From assembly GCA_018433585.1 (NCBI GenBank), contig JAHDQW010000001.1, forward strand, positions 124,001 through 188,000: DNA of 64,000 nucleotides. Direction: 5' to 3'. The notes beneath the pieces are model-generated. The model did no database searches. It was not told where the DNA came from and worked only from the letters and a program-made list of their open reading frames with translations. The DNA comes from Candidatus Praeruminimicrobium purgamenti (GTDB lineage: Bacteria; Elusimicrobiota; Endomicrobiia; Endomicrobiales; Endomicrobiaceae). The position numbers were made by a program, and so were the translations under genes. Below are positions 44,830 to 53,878 of the stretch, piece by piece; position 1 is the stretch's first letter, and each line of letters opens with the position of its first letter.

Positions 44830-45675
44830 ATGCAAAATATAACGTCAAACACACGAATTATCCCTATTTTCGGCAATCCTGTCAAACATTCATTGTCTCC
44901 TGTGATGCAGAATGCTTGGTTATCATCAAACAAACTGGATTTTATATATTTAGCATTTGCCGTCAAACCTGAAGACTTGAAACAAGCAATAATGTCAATT
45001 AAAATTTTGAATATGGCTGGAGCAAATATAACTGTTCCTTACAAGAACGATGTAATTAAGTTTATAGACGGCATAGACAGAACTGCCGAAAAAATAGGCA
45101 GCGTAAATACAATAATCAACAGGAACGGCAGACTTATAGGATATAATACGGACGGAGACGGACTTGTTTCCGATTTAAAGTCAAAAAAAATAAGAATACA
45201 AAACAAAACTGTTTTAGTAGTAGGGGCCGGAGGCGCGGCAAAAGCTGTTTTATATGCTCTAAATAAGCTTAAAGTTAAAAAAGTATTTATTACTTCAAGG
45301 ACATACAAGACCGCTGAACATATTTCTCGCGCATATAAAAATATAATACCTTTGGAAATAAATAAAATCGAAGACGATTTGTTTTCGGACACGGACTGTA
45401 TTATAAATTCTTCCACATGCGGTATGAAAAAAGATGATAAAATGCCGTTTGAAATAAAGAAGTATAAAAAAGATTTAGTTTTATATGATTTAATTTATAA
45501 TAAGGAAACGCCGTTTAAACGGTTTGCCGCAGATAAAAAATTAAAGTATTTTTCAGGGGAAGGAATGCTTGTCCATCAGGGGGCGATAGCTTTTGAAATG
45601 TGGACTAAAATAAAGCCTGATATAAAAAATACTTTTTTGCTGCTTAAAAAACATACGGGGTCAGTCAGCCGGTGA
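44830..45675 (+). CDS. aroE: Shikimate dehydrogenase
   Basis: 281 residues; NADP-dependent reduction of 3-dehydroshikimate in aromatic amino acid synthesis. The shikimate-binding GNPVKHSLSPVMQNAW, the catalytic Lys in NITVPYKNDV, NTDGDG, the Rossmann glycine motif VVGAGGAAKAV, and the C-terminal GEGMLVHQGAIAFEMW are all present. First gene after its promoter, with a weak ribosome site. Its stop overlaps the GTG start of the next gene. Confidence 0.96.
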   Translation: MQNITSNTRIIPIFGNPVKHSLSPVMQNAWLSSNKLDFIYLAFAVKPEDLKQAIMSIKILNMAGANITVPYKNDVIKFIDGIDRTAEKIGSVNTIINRNGRLIGYNTDGDGLVSDLKSKKIRIQNKTVLVVGAGGAAKAVLYALNKLKVKKVFITSRTYKTAEHISRAYKNIIPLEINKIEDDLFSDTDCIINSSTCGMKKDDKMPFEIKKYKKDLVLYDLIYNKETPFKRFAADKKLKYFSGEGMLVHQGAIAFEMWTKIKPDIKNTFLLLKKHTGSVSR

Positions 45676-46412
45676 AATTATATATAAAAATACTTTTATT
45701 TTTAGTTTATCCGTCAGTAACTTATTTCTTTACAGATAAGACTTTCTTTGCCGTTGCTGCAGGTTTGCTTTTGGCGATTGTTACTCTTTTATTAATTTTG
45801 ATTGTCGAAAAAAAAGGGAAGCCTCAAACCGCAATTTTGGACATGAGTGCAGTTGCTGATGAAAGGATAACCGATTTTATAAATTACGGTTTTTTCTCGA
45901 AAATAATTCTCCCGGAATTTGTTATTAAAGAGGCAGGACTGCTTTTAAAAATAGGCGGCGGCAGAAATCTGGAAAATAATATAAAAAGAATAAAAGAAAA
46001 CGATAAAGTCAAAATATCTTACAAAGATTATAATGATATTAATGCCGCAGATTTTAAAATAATCAGACTTGCCGTACAAATGAATGCGAAAATCATAACT
46101 GCTGATTTTAACTTAAAGAAGATTGCCGATATGCGAGGCGTAAAAGTTATAAATATAAGCGATTTATATGAATGTTTGAAACCGATAATTTTGCCTGGGT
46201 ATAAAATTTCTGTTTTTTTGGCTAAAGAAGGCAAAGAAAGAAATCAGGCCGTAGGATTTTTAGATGACGGCACGTCTGTCGTCGCTGAAAACGGGAAGGC
46301 TTTTATAGGCAAAAAAGTTGATTTGACAATAACGTCCATACTGCAGACATCTGCGAATAAAATGTTATTCGGTCAAATTAAACAGGACATTTTTGCAGAG
46401 GATAAAAAATGA
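45672..46412 (+). CDS. PIN-TRAM domain membrane protein (YacL-like putative RNase)
   Basis: 246 residues. Two N-terminal membrane spans (about residues 4-20 and 27-47), then a PIN nuclease domain starting AILDMSAVADERI with further acidic residues (KEAG, TADFNLKKIAD), and a C-terminal TRAM domain with GKERNQAVGFLDDGTSVV and LQTSANKM. This is the YacL layout, though Bacillus YacL has four spans. The neighbouring ispD, ispF, cysS and rlmB reproduce the B. subtilis yacL-ispD-ispF...cysS...rlmB order. GTG start at 45672 overlaps aroE. The conserved first aspartate is present, so nuclease activity is possible. Confidence 0.88.
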   Translation: MKLYIKILLFLVYPSVTYFFTDKTFFAVAAGLLLAIVTLLLILIVEKKGKPQTAILDMSAVADERITDFINYGFFSKIILPEFVIKEAGLLLKIGGGRNLENNIKRIKENDKVKISYKDYNDINAADFKIIRLAVQMNAKIITADFNLKKIADMRGVKVINISDLYECLKPIILPGYKISVFLAKEGKERNQAVGFLDDGTSVVAENGKAFIGKKVDLTITSILQTSANKMLFGQIKQDIFAEDKK

Positions 46413-47089
46413 ATTTATCCGTTGTGATAGTCGCCGCCGGTTCCGGCAGAAGATTCGGTTCAAAAGAACCGAAACAATTCCTTACGCTGAATAAAAAACC
46501 TATGTTTTTATGGAGCGTTCTGGCTTTTAAAAAAATAAAAGACTGTAAACAAATTATTCTCGTTGTATCAAAAGAGAAAATTCATGAAATGTTGAAATAT
46601 AAAAAAATATACGGCGTTGATGTCGTATGCGGAGGAAAAGAAAGATTTGATTCCGTTAAAAACGGGTTGAATATCGTTAACAGAGACGCTGATTTTGTCG
46701 CTGTGCATGATGCTGCCAGACCTCTTATCACCGAAGACGCGATAAACGAAATTTTACTTTCCGCAATGGAAAACGGAGGAGCGATTGCAGCCGCGCCTGC
46801 CAAAGATTCAATAAAATTATCAATAAACGGAAAAAGTTTGACGAAATCTTTAGACAGAAAAAATATCTGGCTTGCCCAGACTCCTCAAATATTTAAAAAG
46901 AGCATACTTGATAAAGCATATGCTTCAAAAATTTCGGCAGCTGTCACTGATGACTCACAGCTTGTTGAAAAGACCGGCAAAAAAGCTGTTCTTGTTAACA
47001 GCGGTTATGAAAATTTTAAAGTGACTGAACCGTTAGATTTTAAACTTGCTGAATTTATTTTAAAAAAGAGGAATAAAAAATGTTTGTAG
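46409..47089 (+). CDS. ispD: 2-C-methyl-D-erythritol 4-phosphate cytidylyltransferase
   Basis: 226 residues; makes CDP-methylerythritol in the MEP isoprenoid pathway. N-terminal [23 protein letters not shown] is the CTP-binding signature, followed by [14 protein letters not shown], the catalytic Lys/Arg residues, [11 protein letters not shown] and the [13 protein letters not shown] ending typical of IspD. Overlaps the PIN-TRAM gene by 4 nt and ispF by 10 nt. Confidence 0.96.
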   Translation: MNLSVVIVAAGSGRRFGSKEPKQFLTLNKKPMFLWSVLAFKKIKDCKQIILVVSKEKIHEMLKYKKIYGVDVVCGGKERFDSVKNGLNIVNRDADFVAVHDAARPLITEDAINEILLSAMENGGAIAAAPAKDSIKLSINGKSLTKSLDRKNIWLAQTPQIFKKSILDKAYASKISAAVTDDSQLVEKTGKKAVLVNSGYENFKVTEPLDFKLAEFILKKRNKKCL

Positions 47090-47562
47090 GTTTTGGCTAT
47101 GATGTTCACAGATTTAAAAAGACAAGAAAATTATTTCTTGGCGGCGTGCAGATATCATCTGAAAACGGTTTGGACGGACACAGCGATGCCGATGTATTGG
47201 TTCATGCATTGATGGATGCTTTGCTTGGCGCCGCCGGACAGGATGATATCGGACATTTTTTTCCAAATACTGACGATAAATACAAAAACATATCAAGCAT
47301 TGAACTGCTTAAAACGGTAATTAACGTATTAAAAGAAAAAAAATATAAATTGATAAATGCGGATATGACGGTTATTGCCGAAAAACCTAAAATTTATTCG
47401 TATATAGATGAAATGAAAAATGTTTTATCAAAGAATTTAGGGATTAAAAAAGAATATATTGCCATAAAAGCCACAACAAACGAAAAAATGGGTTTTGTTG
47501 GCAGAGGAGAAGGAATAGCGGCAATGGCAGTGGTATCTTTAAAAAGGAAAACAGGAAAATGA
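47080..47562 (+). CDS. ispF: 2-C-methyl-D-erythritol 2,4-cyclodiphosphate synthase
   Basis: 160 residues; zinc-dependent MEP-pathway enzyme. GFGYDVHRF near the N-terminus and [36 protein letters not shown]-type sequence give the Asp/His metal ligands; [21 protein letters not shown] closes the protein. Normal length. Overlaps ispD by 10 nt and cysS by 4 nt. Confidence 0.97.
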   Translation: MFVGFGYDVHRFKKTRKLFLGGVQISSENGLDGHSDADVLVHALMDALLGAAGQDDIGHFFPNTDDKYKNISSIELLKTVINVLKEKKYKLINADMTVIAEKPKIYSYIDEMKNVLSKNLGIKKEYIAIKATTNEKMGFVGRGEGIAAMAVVSLKRKTGK

Positions 47563-48950
47563 GCATAAAATTTTATAATACGCTTACCAATAAAGTTGAA
47601 GATTTTACATCCATAGAAAAAAATAAAATTTCTATGTATATTTGCGGTGTCACTCCTTATGATGTCGTTCATTTGGGACATGCAAGGGCATATGTGACTT
47701 TTGATGTAATTAAAAGGCATTTTATAAGAAGCGGATATTCTGTAAACCATATACAGAATTTCACAGATGTTGATGATAAAATCATAAACAGATCAATTGA
47801 AAAACAAATTTCTCCGCTTGAACTTGCTAAAACTTACATAGACGATTATTTTGTCCAAATGAACAAATTAAATGTTTTAAAAGCAAATGAATATCCGCAG
47901 GTTACGTCTATGATTCCGCAAATTATTTCTTTTATAGAAAAGCTTGAAGAAAAAGGTTTTGCTTATAATGTTGACGGCGATGTCTATTTTTCCGTCGATA
48001 AATTTTCAGAATACGGAAAACTTTCAAAAAGAAAGCTGGAAGATATGAAAGTGGGCGCAAGGGTGGATGCTGACTCCAAGAAAAAAAATCCTTATGATTT
48101 TATACTTTGGAAAAAGACAAAAGAAAATGAGCCGCAGAGCGTGTCTTGGCCAAGCAGATGGGCTGCAGGAAGACCGGGCTGGCATATAGAATGTTCTGTT
48201 ATGTCTACGTCTTTACTTGGTGATACGATCGATATCCACGGCGGCGGCCAGGATTTAATTTTCCCTCATCACGAAAATGAAATAGCTCAGAGCGAAGCCT
48301 GTACGGGAAAGATTTTTGCAAAATACTGGATACACAACGGTTTTGTGACAGTCAATAAAGAAAAAATGTCAAAATCGCTGGGTAATTTTTTTACTTTGAA
48401 AGATATTTTTAATACATATGACCCTAGAGTTGTCAGATATTATCTTCTGACACAGCACTACAGAACTCCTTTGGATTTTTCAAATGACGGCCTTAATGCG
48501 GCGCAAAAAACTTTACAGGGACTTGACGAAGCGTATTCCAGGCTGCTTGCAATTGTTTCTGAAAGCGACGATAATTTAATAAATGAAGATTTAATAAAAA
48601 TACAAAAACAGGTAAAAGAAGCATTGGATGATGATTTTAATTTTGAAAAAGCATTATCTTATCTGCATGAATTAAAGAATTTAATTTTGAATAATCTTTC
48701 CTCTGATAAAACAGGTTATTTGAAACAGGCAAAGTGGCTTTTTGAGGATATATTTGAAGGTGATTTGGGAATAAGATTGATTAAAAATGAAATAAACGGA
48801 GAACTTTCAATATTGCTTGAAAAAAGAAACTCCGCCAGAAAAAACAAAAACTGGAAAGAGGCGGATTTATTCAGAGATAAATTGGCTGAACTCGGCTATA
48901 AGATTGTTGATAATAAAGACGGGACTTCGACATTAGTCAAGAAAATTTAA
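47559..48950 (+). CDS. cysS: Cysteinyl-tRNA synthetase
   Basis: 463-residue class I synthetase. [17 protein letters not shown] carries the HIGH-type motif with the zinc-ligand cysteine, WHIECSVMS and [14 protein letters not shown] supply the remaining zinc ligands, and [10 protein letters not shown] is the KMSKS loop. C-terminal DALR-type helical domain ends KDGTSTLV. Overlaps ispF by 4 nt. Confidence 0.98.
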   Translation: MSIKFYNTLTNKVEDFTSIEKNKISMYICGVTPYDVVHLGHARAYVTFDVIKRHFIRSGYSVNHIQNFTDVDDKIINRSIEKQISPLELAKTYIDDYFVQMNKLNVLKANEYPQVTSMIPQIISFIEKLEEKGFAYNVDGDVYFSVDKFSEYGKLSKRKLEDMKVGARVDADSKKKNPYDFILWKKTKENEPQSVSWPSRWAAGRPGWHIECSVMSTSLLGDTIDIHGGGQDLIFPHHENEIAQSEACTGKIFAKYWIHNGFVTVNKEKMSKSLGNFFTLKDIFNTYDPRVVRYYLLTQHYRTPLDFSNDGLNAAQKTLQGLDEAYSRLLAIVSESDDNLINEDLIKIQKQVKEALDDDFNFEKALSYLHELKNLILNNLSSDKTGYLKQAKWLFEDIFEGDLGIRLIKNEINGELSILLEKRNSARKNKNWKEADLFRDKLAELGYKIVDNKDGTSTLVKKI

Positions 48951-49020
48951 ATTTTATAAACAGTATTGCGGTTATAAACAGCGGTTTACGCTTTGAAAAT
49001 AATAAGACTAAAGGGTATGT

Positions 49021-49746
49021 ATGGATAAAATATTCGGAAGAAATGCTGTGCTTGAAGCCATTAAATCTGAAACAAGAACGATTAATAAGATATTTATTTC
49101 AAAAACAGCGCACGGGAGCAGTATTTCTGAAATTATAAAACTTGCCAAAGCAAAAGGAATAATTATAAACAGTGTTCCTCCGGAAAAACTTGATAAATTT
49201 GAAGATACAAATACTCAAGGCGTCGTTGCCGAAGTTTCAACTACCGATTACGTTGAACTTCAAGATTTGATAAAAAGCGTCAAAGATAAAAAAAACGCAT
49301 TGCTTCTTCTTCTTGATTCAATAGAAGATCCGCATAATTTAGGCGCTATTATAAGAAACGCCGTTGCTTTCGGAGTGGACGGAGTTATAGTTCCTAAATG
49401 GCGTTCGGCAACTGTTAATGATACAGTTTCAAGAACTTCAGCCGGCGCAATAGAACATATAAAAATAGCAAGAGTTACAAATTCCTCGCAGGCTATACTG
49501 GAACTTAAAGAAAAAGGGTTCTGGGTCATAGGCGCAGAAAACGGCAACAAAAGCATACATGAAACAGATATCCCTTTTCCGGCTGTTTTAGTTGTAGGAA
49601 GCGAGGGATTCGGTCTTCACCAGAAAATAAAAGAAAAATGCGATGTTATAATCACTATACCGCAAAAAAATTCAATTTCTTCATTGAATGTGTCGTGCGC
49701 AAGCGCTGTTATACTTTACGAAATTTTCAGAAAGCAAAATATATAA
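49021..49746 (+). CDS. rlmB: 23S rRNA (guanosine-2'-O)-methyltransferase RlmB-type (SpoU/TrmH family)
   Basis: 241 residues. N-terminal substrate-binding domain with IFGRNAVLEAI, then the SPOUT methyltransferase fold with its three motifs: LLDSIEDPHNLGAIIRNA, VVGSEGFGLHQ and SSLNVSCASAVILYE. Modifies a guanosine in 23S rRNA (G2251 in E. coli). 70 nt after cysS; the synteny with yacL-ispDF-cysS supports the YacO/RlmB assignment. A hairpin element starts 2 nt after its stop. Confidence 0.93.
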   Translation: MDKIFGRNAVLEAIKSETRTINKIFISKTAHGSSISEIIKLAKAKGIIINSVPPEKLDKFEDTNTQGVVAEVSTTDYVELQDLIKSVKDKKNALLLLLDSIEDPHNLGAIIRNAVAFGVDGVIVPKWRSATVNDTVSRTSAGAIEHIKIARVTNSSQAILELKEKGFWVIGAENGNKSIHETDIPFPAVLVVGSEGFGLHQKIKEKCDVIITIPQKNSISSLNVSCASAVILYEIFRKQNI

Positions 49747-49747
49747 C

Positions 49748-49857
49748 GACCGCAATATTTTATCTGCAGTTTTGTAATTTTAAAGCTCATTTACCGCTTA
49801 CGCCTAATGTAAACTTTACTTTAAAATTACTTCACTTCGCACAAAATCTTGCTAGTC
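49748..49857 (+). repeat. 110-nt imperfect hairpin element (copy 2)
   Basis: Inner stem GTAATTTTAAAG (49774-49785) pairs perfectly with CTTTAAAATTAC (49819-49830). The apical stem is TTTAC (49790-49794) with GTAAA (49809-49813), around a loop CGCTTACGCCTAAT resembling the loop of copy 1 (CGTTTCACTAAT). An imperfect outer arm runs from GAC..GCAA (49748 on) to TTGC..AGTC (ending 49857). Compared with copy 1 the apical stem shows a compensatory change (TGTAC/GTACA against TTTAC/GTAAA), suggesting that the fold matters. Starts right after the rlmB stop and ends 16 nt before the orphan nuclease gene. Confidence 0.7.
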
Positions 49858-49873
49858 TTAATGGATTCGTTTT

Positions 49874-50725
49874 ATGCATTGGAAAAAATATGAAAAAGAA
49901 ATTTATAGTATTTGCAAATTCCATTTTCCAGATTCAAAACTGTACAAAAATAAAAAACTTATTGGAAGATATTCTCAAAAAGAAAGGCAAGTTGATATTT
50001 TAATAAAACAAAAAATAGATAAAAATGAAGTGTATACAGCTATAGATTGTAAAAATTATGCAAAAAAAATAGATATTAAATGTGTAGAATCTTTTATAGC
50101 AATGTTGGAAGATTTAAATGTAGATAAAGGGATTTTAATAACGAATATCGGTTATTCGAAAGCAGCACTCAAACGTGCTTACAATAATCCAAAACATTTA
50201 GAATTAGATATATGTAAAATGGAAAATTTTAAACATAAATTACAGGGGTTAATTGCTTTCCCATATTCAGGTTTAAATGGAGTTATGTTAATGGCACCAT
50301 TAGGTAATATTATTGATGCGAGAAGGACTGCATTTTCTGTTTGTACAATTTATCCAGAAGGATATAGTTCATTTGTGGAAGCAGCTAAAAAAGCCAAAGA
50401 GTGGGCATACGTTCAATTTTGGCATAAGGATTCAAAAGTTTCAAATATTACTGAATTATTAAAATATCAAAGAAAATATATAGAAGCAGAAAAAATTAGA
50501 TATATTGTAACTAATATATTGAGAAAAGATTCAACAAATAAAATAAGAATAGCTTTTTTAAAAAAACAAAAAGTTGTTGAAGTTACAACTTTTATTGAAT
50601 TTAAAAAATTTATCTTTTTTTATGTATGGTTGTTAAAAGATGAATATAATTTAAAAAGAACAATTCGTAAGGCAGAAACAATAATTAAAACAACTATTCC
50701 AATTGGCATCAAAAAAGAAGTGTAG
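49874..50725 (+). CDS. Orphan restriction-endonuclease-like protein (Mrr-type PD-(D/E)xK candidate)
   Basis: 283 residues. The N-terminal half has a likely PD-(D/E)xK core: RQVDILIKQ, a spacer, then YTAIDCKNY and a helix with KCVESFIAMLEDL, followed by KGILITNIGYSKAALKRA, which is the Mrr_cat/RE-like order (D...D-x-K with a hydrophobic strand and a helix). The C-terminal 150 residues are unrecognised. Codon use is far more A/T-rich than in rlmB and lysA on either side. Alone between a hairpin element and the lysA promoter, with no methyltransferase beside it, so it could be a modification-dependent nuclease or another defence protein. Catalysis is not proven. Confidence 0.6.
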   Translation: MHWKKYEKEIYSICKFHFPDSKLYKNKKLIGRYSQKERQVDILIKQKIDKNEVYTAIDCKNYAKKIDIKCVESFIAMLEDLNVDKGILITNIGYSKAALKRAYNNPKHLELDICKMENFKHKLQGLIAFPYSGLNGVMLMAPLGNIIDARRTAFSVCTIYPEGYSSFVEAAKKAKEWAYVQFWHKDSKVSNITELLKYQRKYIEAEKIRYIVTNILRKDSTNKIRIAFLKKQKVVEVTTFIEFKKFIFFYVWLLKDEYNLKRTIRKAETIIKTTIPIGIKKEV

Positions 50726-50832
50726 CTCATTTTTCAGACTTTAAGGCTTTGGTATGAATTTGAGTGGAAAATAAAGTTAATATATAAATTATTAAAAACT
50801 TATTAAAGGTGTGTTAACATATGGATTCTAAT

Positions 50833-50861
50833 TTGACACATATGTATCATTTTGATATTAT
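50833..50861 (+). promoter_or_regulatory. Promoter of the lysA-dap operon
   Basis: TTGACA (50833-50838), 17-bp spacer, TATTAT (50856-50861), close to consensus. A small inverted repeat, ACATATG and CATATGT, flanks and overlaps the -35 and might be an operator. No lysine-riboswitch (L-box) landmarks are evident in the short leader. Confidence 0.8.
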
Positions 50862-50888
50862 TTTAAGACGATATATACTGGGGGTAAG

Positions 50889-52133
50889 ATGGGAATCAAG
50901 TATGTGAATAATGAGTTGTATGTGGAAGGTTTGGCTGTATCTAAATTGGCAAAAAAGTATGGAACGCCTATATATATATACTCCAAGAATACGTTAGAAT
51001 CAAATTTTCATGCTTATAAAAAGGGTTTTGGCGATATTGACAGTATTATTTGTTATGCGGCAAAAGCAAATCCGAATCAAAATATTATGACAATTCTTGC
51101 AAAACTCGGGTCAGGAGCAGACATAGTATCAGGCGGAGAGCTCTACAGATCTTTACTTGCAGGAATAAAACCCGATAAAATTGTCTATTCTGGGGTCGGT
51201 AAGACGGCTGAAGAAATAGAATATGCGCTGAAAAGCAATATTTTAATGTTTAACGTTGAATCTTTTGAAGAGCTTGAACAGATAAATTTAATTGCAAAAA
51301 GACTTCATAAAAAGGCCAGAATATCTTTCAGAGTAAATCCTGACGTTGACCCTCACACTCATAAGCATATTACTACCGGGAAACACGGAAGTAAATTCGG
51401 CATAAGATATGAAGATGCGTTGGGTATGTATATTGCGGCGTCAAAAATGAAGAATATAAAAATAGTCGGTGTTGACAGTCATATAGGTTCTCAAATTTTG
51501 GAAGTATCGCCGTTTAAGCAGGCGGCTTTAAAACTTTCTAAATTGATAGATAATTTGGAAAAAGCAAAAATCTTTATAAAATATATAGATATCGGCGGCG
51601 GACTGGGTATAAAATATCAGAAGTCAGAAGTGCCTCCTTCTCCTGAAGATTTGAAAAAGGCCGTAATGTCGGTATATTCGAAATATAAAGATAAAACTAT
51701 TATTGTAGAGCCGGGAAGATCGATAGTTGCAAATGCCGGTATAATGGTAGGAAAAATTTTGTACAGGAAAGTTTCAGGCGACAAGAAATTTATTATAGTC
51801 GATATAGGTATGAACGATTTAATAAGACCTACGCTGTATGATGCGTATCATAACATTATTCCTGTAAGAAAAACTTCTAAAAAACCTGTAATTGTTGATA
51901 TTGTCGGTCCTATTTGCGAAACAGGCGACTTTATTGCAAAAGACAGAAAGTTTCCTATGCTTTTCCGCGGAGAATTGATAGCGGTCGAATGTATCGGAGC
52001 GTACGGCTCGGCAATGGCGTCGCAGTATAATTCAAGGCTCAGAGCGCAGGGGATTGTTATTGACGGTAAAAAGGTAACAGGCATAAGAAAAAGAGAAGAA
52101 TTGAAAGATTTGATAGCAAAAGAAATTAATTAA
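50889..52133 (+). CDS. lysA: Diaminopimelate decarboxylase
   Basis: 414-residue PLP enzyme, fold III, converting meso-DAP to L-lysine. K59 in CYAAKANPN is the PLP lysine; SGGELYRSL, HIGSQI, GGGLGIKY, EPGRS and the C-terminal CESGDF-equivalent CETGDFIAKD with YGSAMAS complete the active site. First gene of a five-gene DAP/lysine operon behind a near-consensus promoter. A GGGGGTAAG ribosome site precedes the ATG. Confidence 0.97.
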   Translation: MGIKYVNNELYVEGLAVSKLAKKYGTPIYIYSKNTLESNFHAYKKGFGDIDSIICYAAKANPNQNIMTILAKLGSGADIVSGGELYRSLLAGIKPDKIVYSGVGKTAEEIEYALKSNILMFNVESFEELEQINLIAKRLHKKARISFRVNPDVDPHTHKHITTGKHGSKFGIRYEDALGMYIAASKMKNIKIVGVDSHIGSQILEVSPFKQAALKLSKLIDNLEKAKIFIKYIDIGGGLGIKYQKSEVPPSPEDLKKAVMSVYSKYKDKTIIVEPGRSIVANAGIMVGKILYRKVSGDKKFIIVDIGMNDLIRPTLYDAYHNIIPVRKTSKKPVIVDIVGPICETGDFIAKDRKFPMLFRGELIAVECIGAYGSAMASQYNSRLRAQGIVIDGKKVTGIRKREELKDLIAKEIN

Positions 52134-52144
52134 GGAAATAAAAA

Positions 52145-52969
52145 ATGTCTCAAAATAATATACAGTTTTACAAATTAACTGCGGCTGGAAATGATTTTGT
52201 AATGATAGATAACAGGGAAAGTATAATACCGGAAGAAAAGCACTCTTCTTTGGCCGCAAAGCTGTGTGACAGAAGATATTCAATAGGCGGTGACGGATTG
52301 ATTCTTCTTGAAAAAAGCAATAAAGCCGATTTCAGAATGAGATATTATAATTCGGACGGTTCTCATGCGAGTATGTGCGGCAACGGCGGAAGGTCCATAG
52401 CAAAATTTGCTTATGAGTTGGGTGCAGTTAAAAAAAATATGAAATTCGAGACAGATGCAGGGTTGATAACAGCTGAAATAAAATCAGATACTGTAGTAAA
52501 CCTTGCTTTATATAATCCGAAAGATTTAAAACTTAACATAAGCATACAGGCTGAAGATAAACAGTTTGAGGTTTCTTGTTTAAATACAGGAGTTCCTCAC
52601 GCCGTAATATTTGTCGATGATGTCGAAAAAACGGATGTTGTAAAATACGGAAGAATTATAAGATTTCACAAAGAATTTTCTCCAAGCGGAACAAACGTTA
52701 ATTTTGTTCAGTTAACCGATAATAATACGATACTTGTAAGAACTTATGAAAGAGGCGTTGAAGATGAAACTTTAGCGTGCGGTACGGGCGTTACTGCTTC
52801 GTCAATAATATCGGTAATAAAGAAAAAAGTTGTCTCGCCTGTGCATATCATAACAAGAGGTAAAGATAACCTTTTCGTTTCTTGTTCGGCAGATGAGTCA
52901 AAAATATCTGATGTTTATTTGGAAGGTCCGGCCGTAGTTGCGTTTACAGGCACGGTAAAAGTAGGATAA
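52145..52969 (+). CDS. dapF: Diaminopimelate epimerase
   Basis: 274 residues; interconverts LL- and meso-DAP using two active-site cysteines, here C78 in MCGNGGRS and C212 in LACGTGVTAS. The N-terminal KLTAAGNDFVMIDNR and the GGDGLILLE and SDGSHASM segments match. Needed because DapL produces the LL isomer while LysA and MurE use meso-DAP. Confidence 0.97.
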   Translation: MSQNNIQFYKLTAAGNDFVMIDNRESIIPEEKHSSLAAKLCDRRYSIGGDGLILLEKSNKADFRMRYYNSDGSHASMCGNGGRSIAKFAYELGAVKKNMKFETDAGLITAEIKSDTVVNLALYNPKDLKLNISIQAEDKQFEVSCLNTGVPHAVIFVDDVEKTDVVKYGRIIRFHKEFSPSGTNVNFVQLTDNNTILVRTYERGVEDETLACGTGVTASSIISVIKKKVVSPVHIITRGKDNLFVSCSADESKISDVYLEGPAVVAFTGTVKVG

Positions 52970-52987
52970 AAAAGGATAGGAGATTTT

Positions 52988-53863
52988 ATGTTTTCAGGTT
53001 CGTATACGGCAATTGTAACACCGTTTAAAAACGGAAAAGTCGATTTTGATACTTTTGAAAAGCTTATAGAAATGCAATATAAAGCCGGAATTACAGGAAT
53101 AGTTCCGTGCGGAACTACGGGAGAATCGGCAACTTTATCTCATCAGGAACATGATGAAGTTATAGAATCTGCCGTGAAATTTGCAAAAGGCAGAATAAAA
53201 GTTTTTGCGGGAACAGGTTCAAACTCGACTGTGGAAGCAATAAGGCTTTCCAAACATGCCGAAGAAGTCGGTTGTGACGGAGTTTTGCTTGTTTCGCCTT
53301 ATTATAACAAACCTACACAGCAGGGGTTGTATCTGCATTATAAAGAAATTGCCAACTCAATTAAAATCCCTGTTATTTTGTATAACATACAAGGAAGAAC
53401 GTCTGTTAATATTGAACCTAAAACGATTGCAAGACTTACAAAAGACTGCAAAAATATAGTCGCTGTCAAAGAAGCTTCCGGGTCATTGGATCAAATGTCT
53501 CAAATTAAAATTTTATCTCCGGAAATCTATTTGCTGTCAGGAGACGATTCTCTTACTCTGCCGGTGATGTCAATCGGCGGATGCGGAGTTATATCTGTAT
53601 TATCCAATATATTGCCTGAGGAAGTTGCGGATTTGGTAAACACTGTTTTGAAAGGTGATTTAAAAAAAGCTTCTGAAATGCATTATAAATTATTCCCTTT
53701 GGTAAAAGCAATGTTTATGGAAACAAATCCTATCCCTGTAAAAGCAGCTATGGAGATGATGGGATTATGTTCGGGGGATTTAAGGCTTCCGATGTGTTCT
53801 ATATCTGATGCAAATAAGGAAAATTTAAGAAATGTTTTGCAAAGTTACGGATTGATAAAGTAA
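52988..53863 (+). CDS. dapA: 4-hydroxy-tetrahydrodipicolinate synthase
   Basis: 291-residue TIM-barrel aldolase condensing pyruvate with aspartate semialdehyde. Schiff-base lysine is K161 in VAVKEASGS, the same number as in E. coli. GTTGESATLSHQEH, SPYYNKPTQQGLY and YNIQGRTSVNI supply the substrate and Tyr motifs. ATG preceded by GGATAGGAG. Normal length. Confidence 0.97.
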   Translation: MFSGSYTAIVTPFKNGKVDFDTFEKLIEMQYKAGITGIVPCGTTGESATLSHQEHDEVIESAVKFAKGRIKVFAGTGSNSTVEAIRLSKHAEEVGCDGVLLVSPYYNKPTQQGLYLHYKEIANSIKIPVILYNIQGRTSVNIEPKTIARLTKDCKNIVAVKEASGSLDQMSQIKILSPEIYLLSGDDSLTLPVMSIGGCGVISVLSNILPEEVADLVNTVLKGDLKKASEMHYKLFPLVKAMFMETNPIPVKAAMEMMGLCSGDLRLPMCSISDANKENLRNVLQSYGLIK

Positions 53864-53878
53864 AACCGGAGAGTTAAT

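Noticed and set aside
49638-50003. 121-codon forward frame running from the rlmB end through the hairpin
   Set aside because: It overlaps rlmB and the nuclease gene in another frame and passes through the hairpin element; no ribosome site or protein-like pattern.
50726-50888. Lysine riboswitch upstream of lysA
   Set aside because: The predicted start leaves only a short leader and none of the L-box core sequences are visible.
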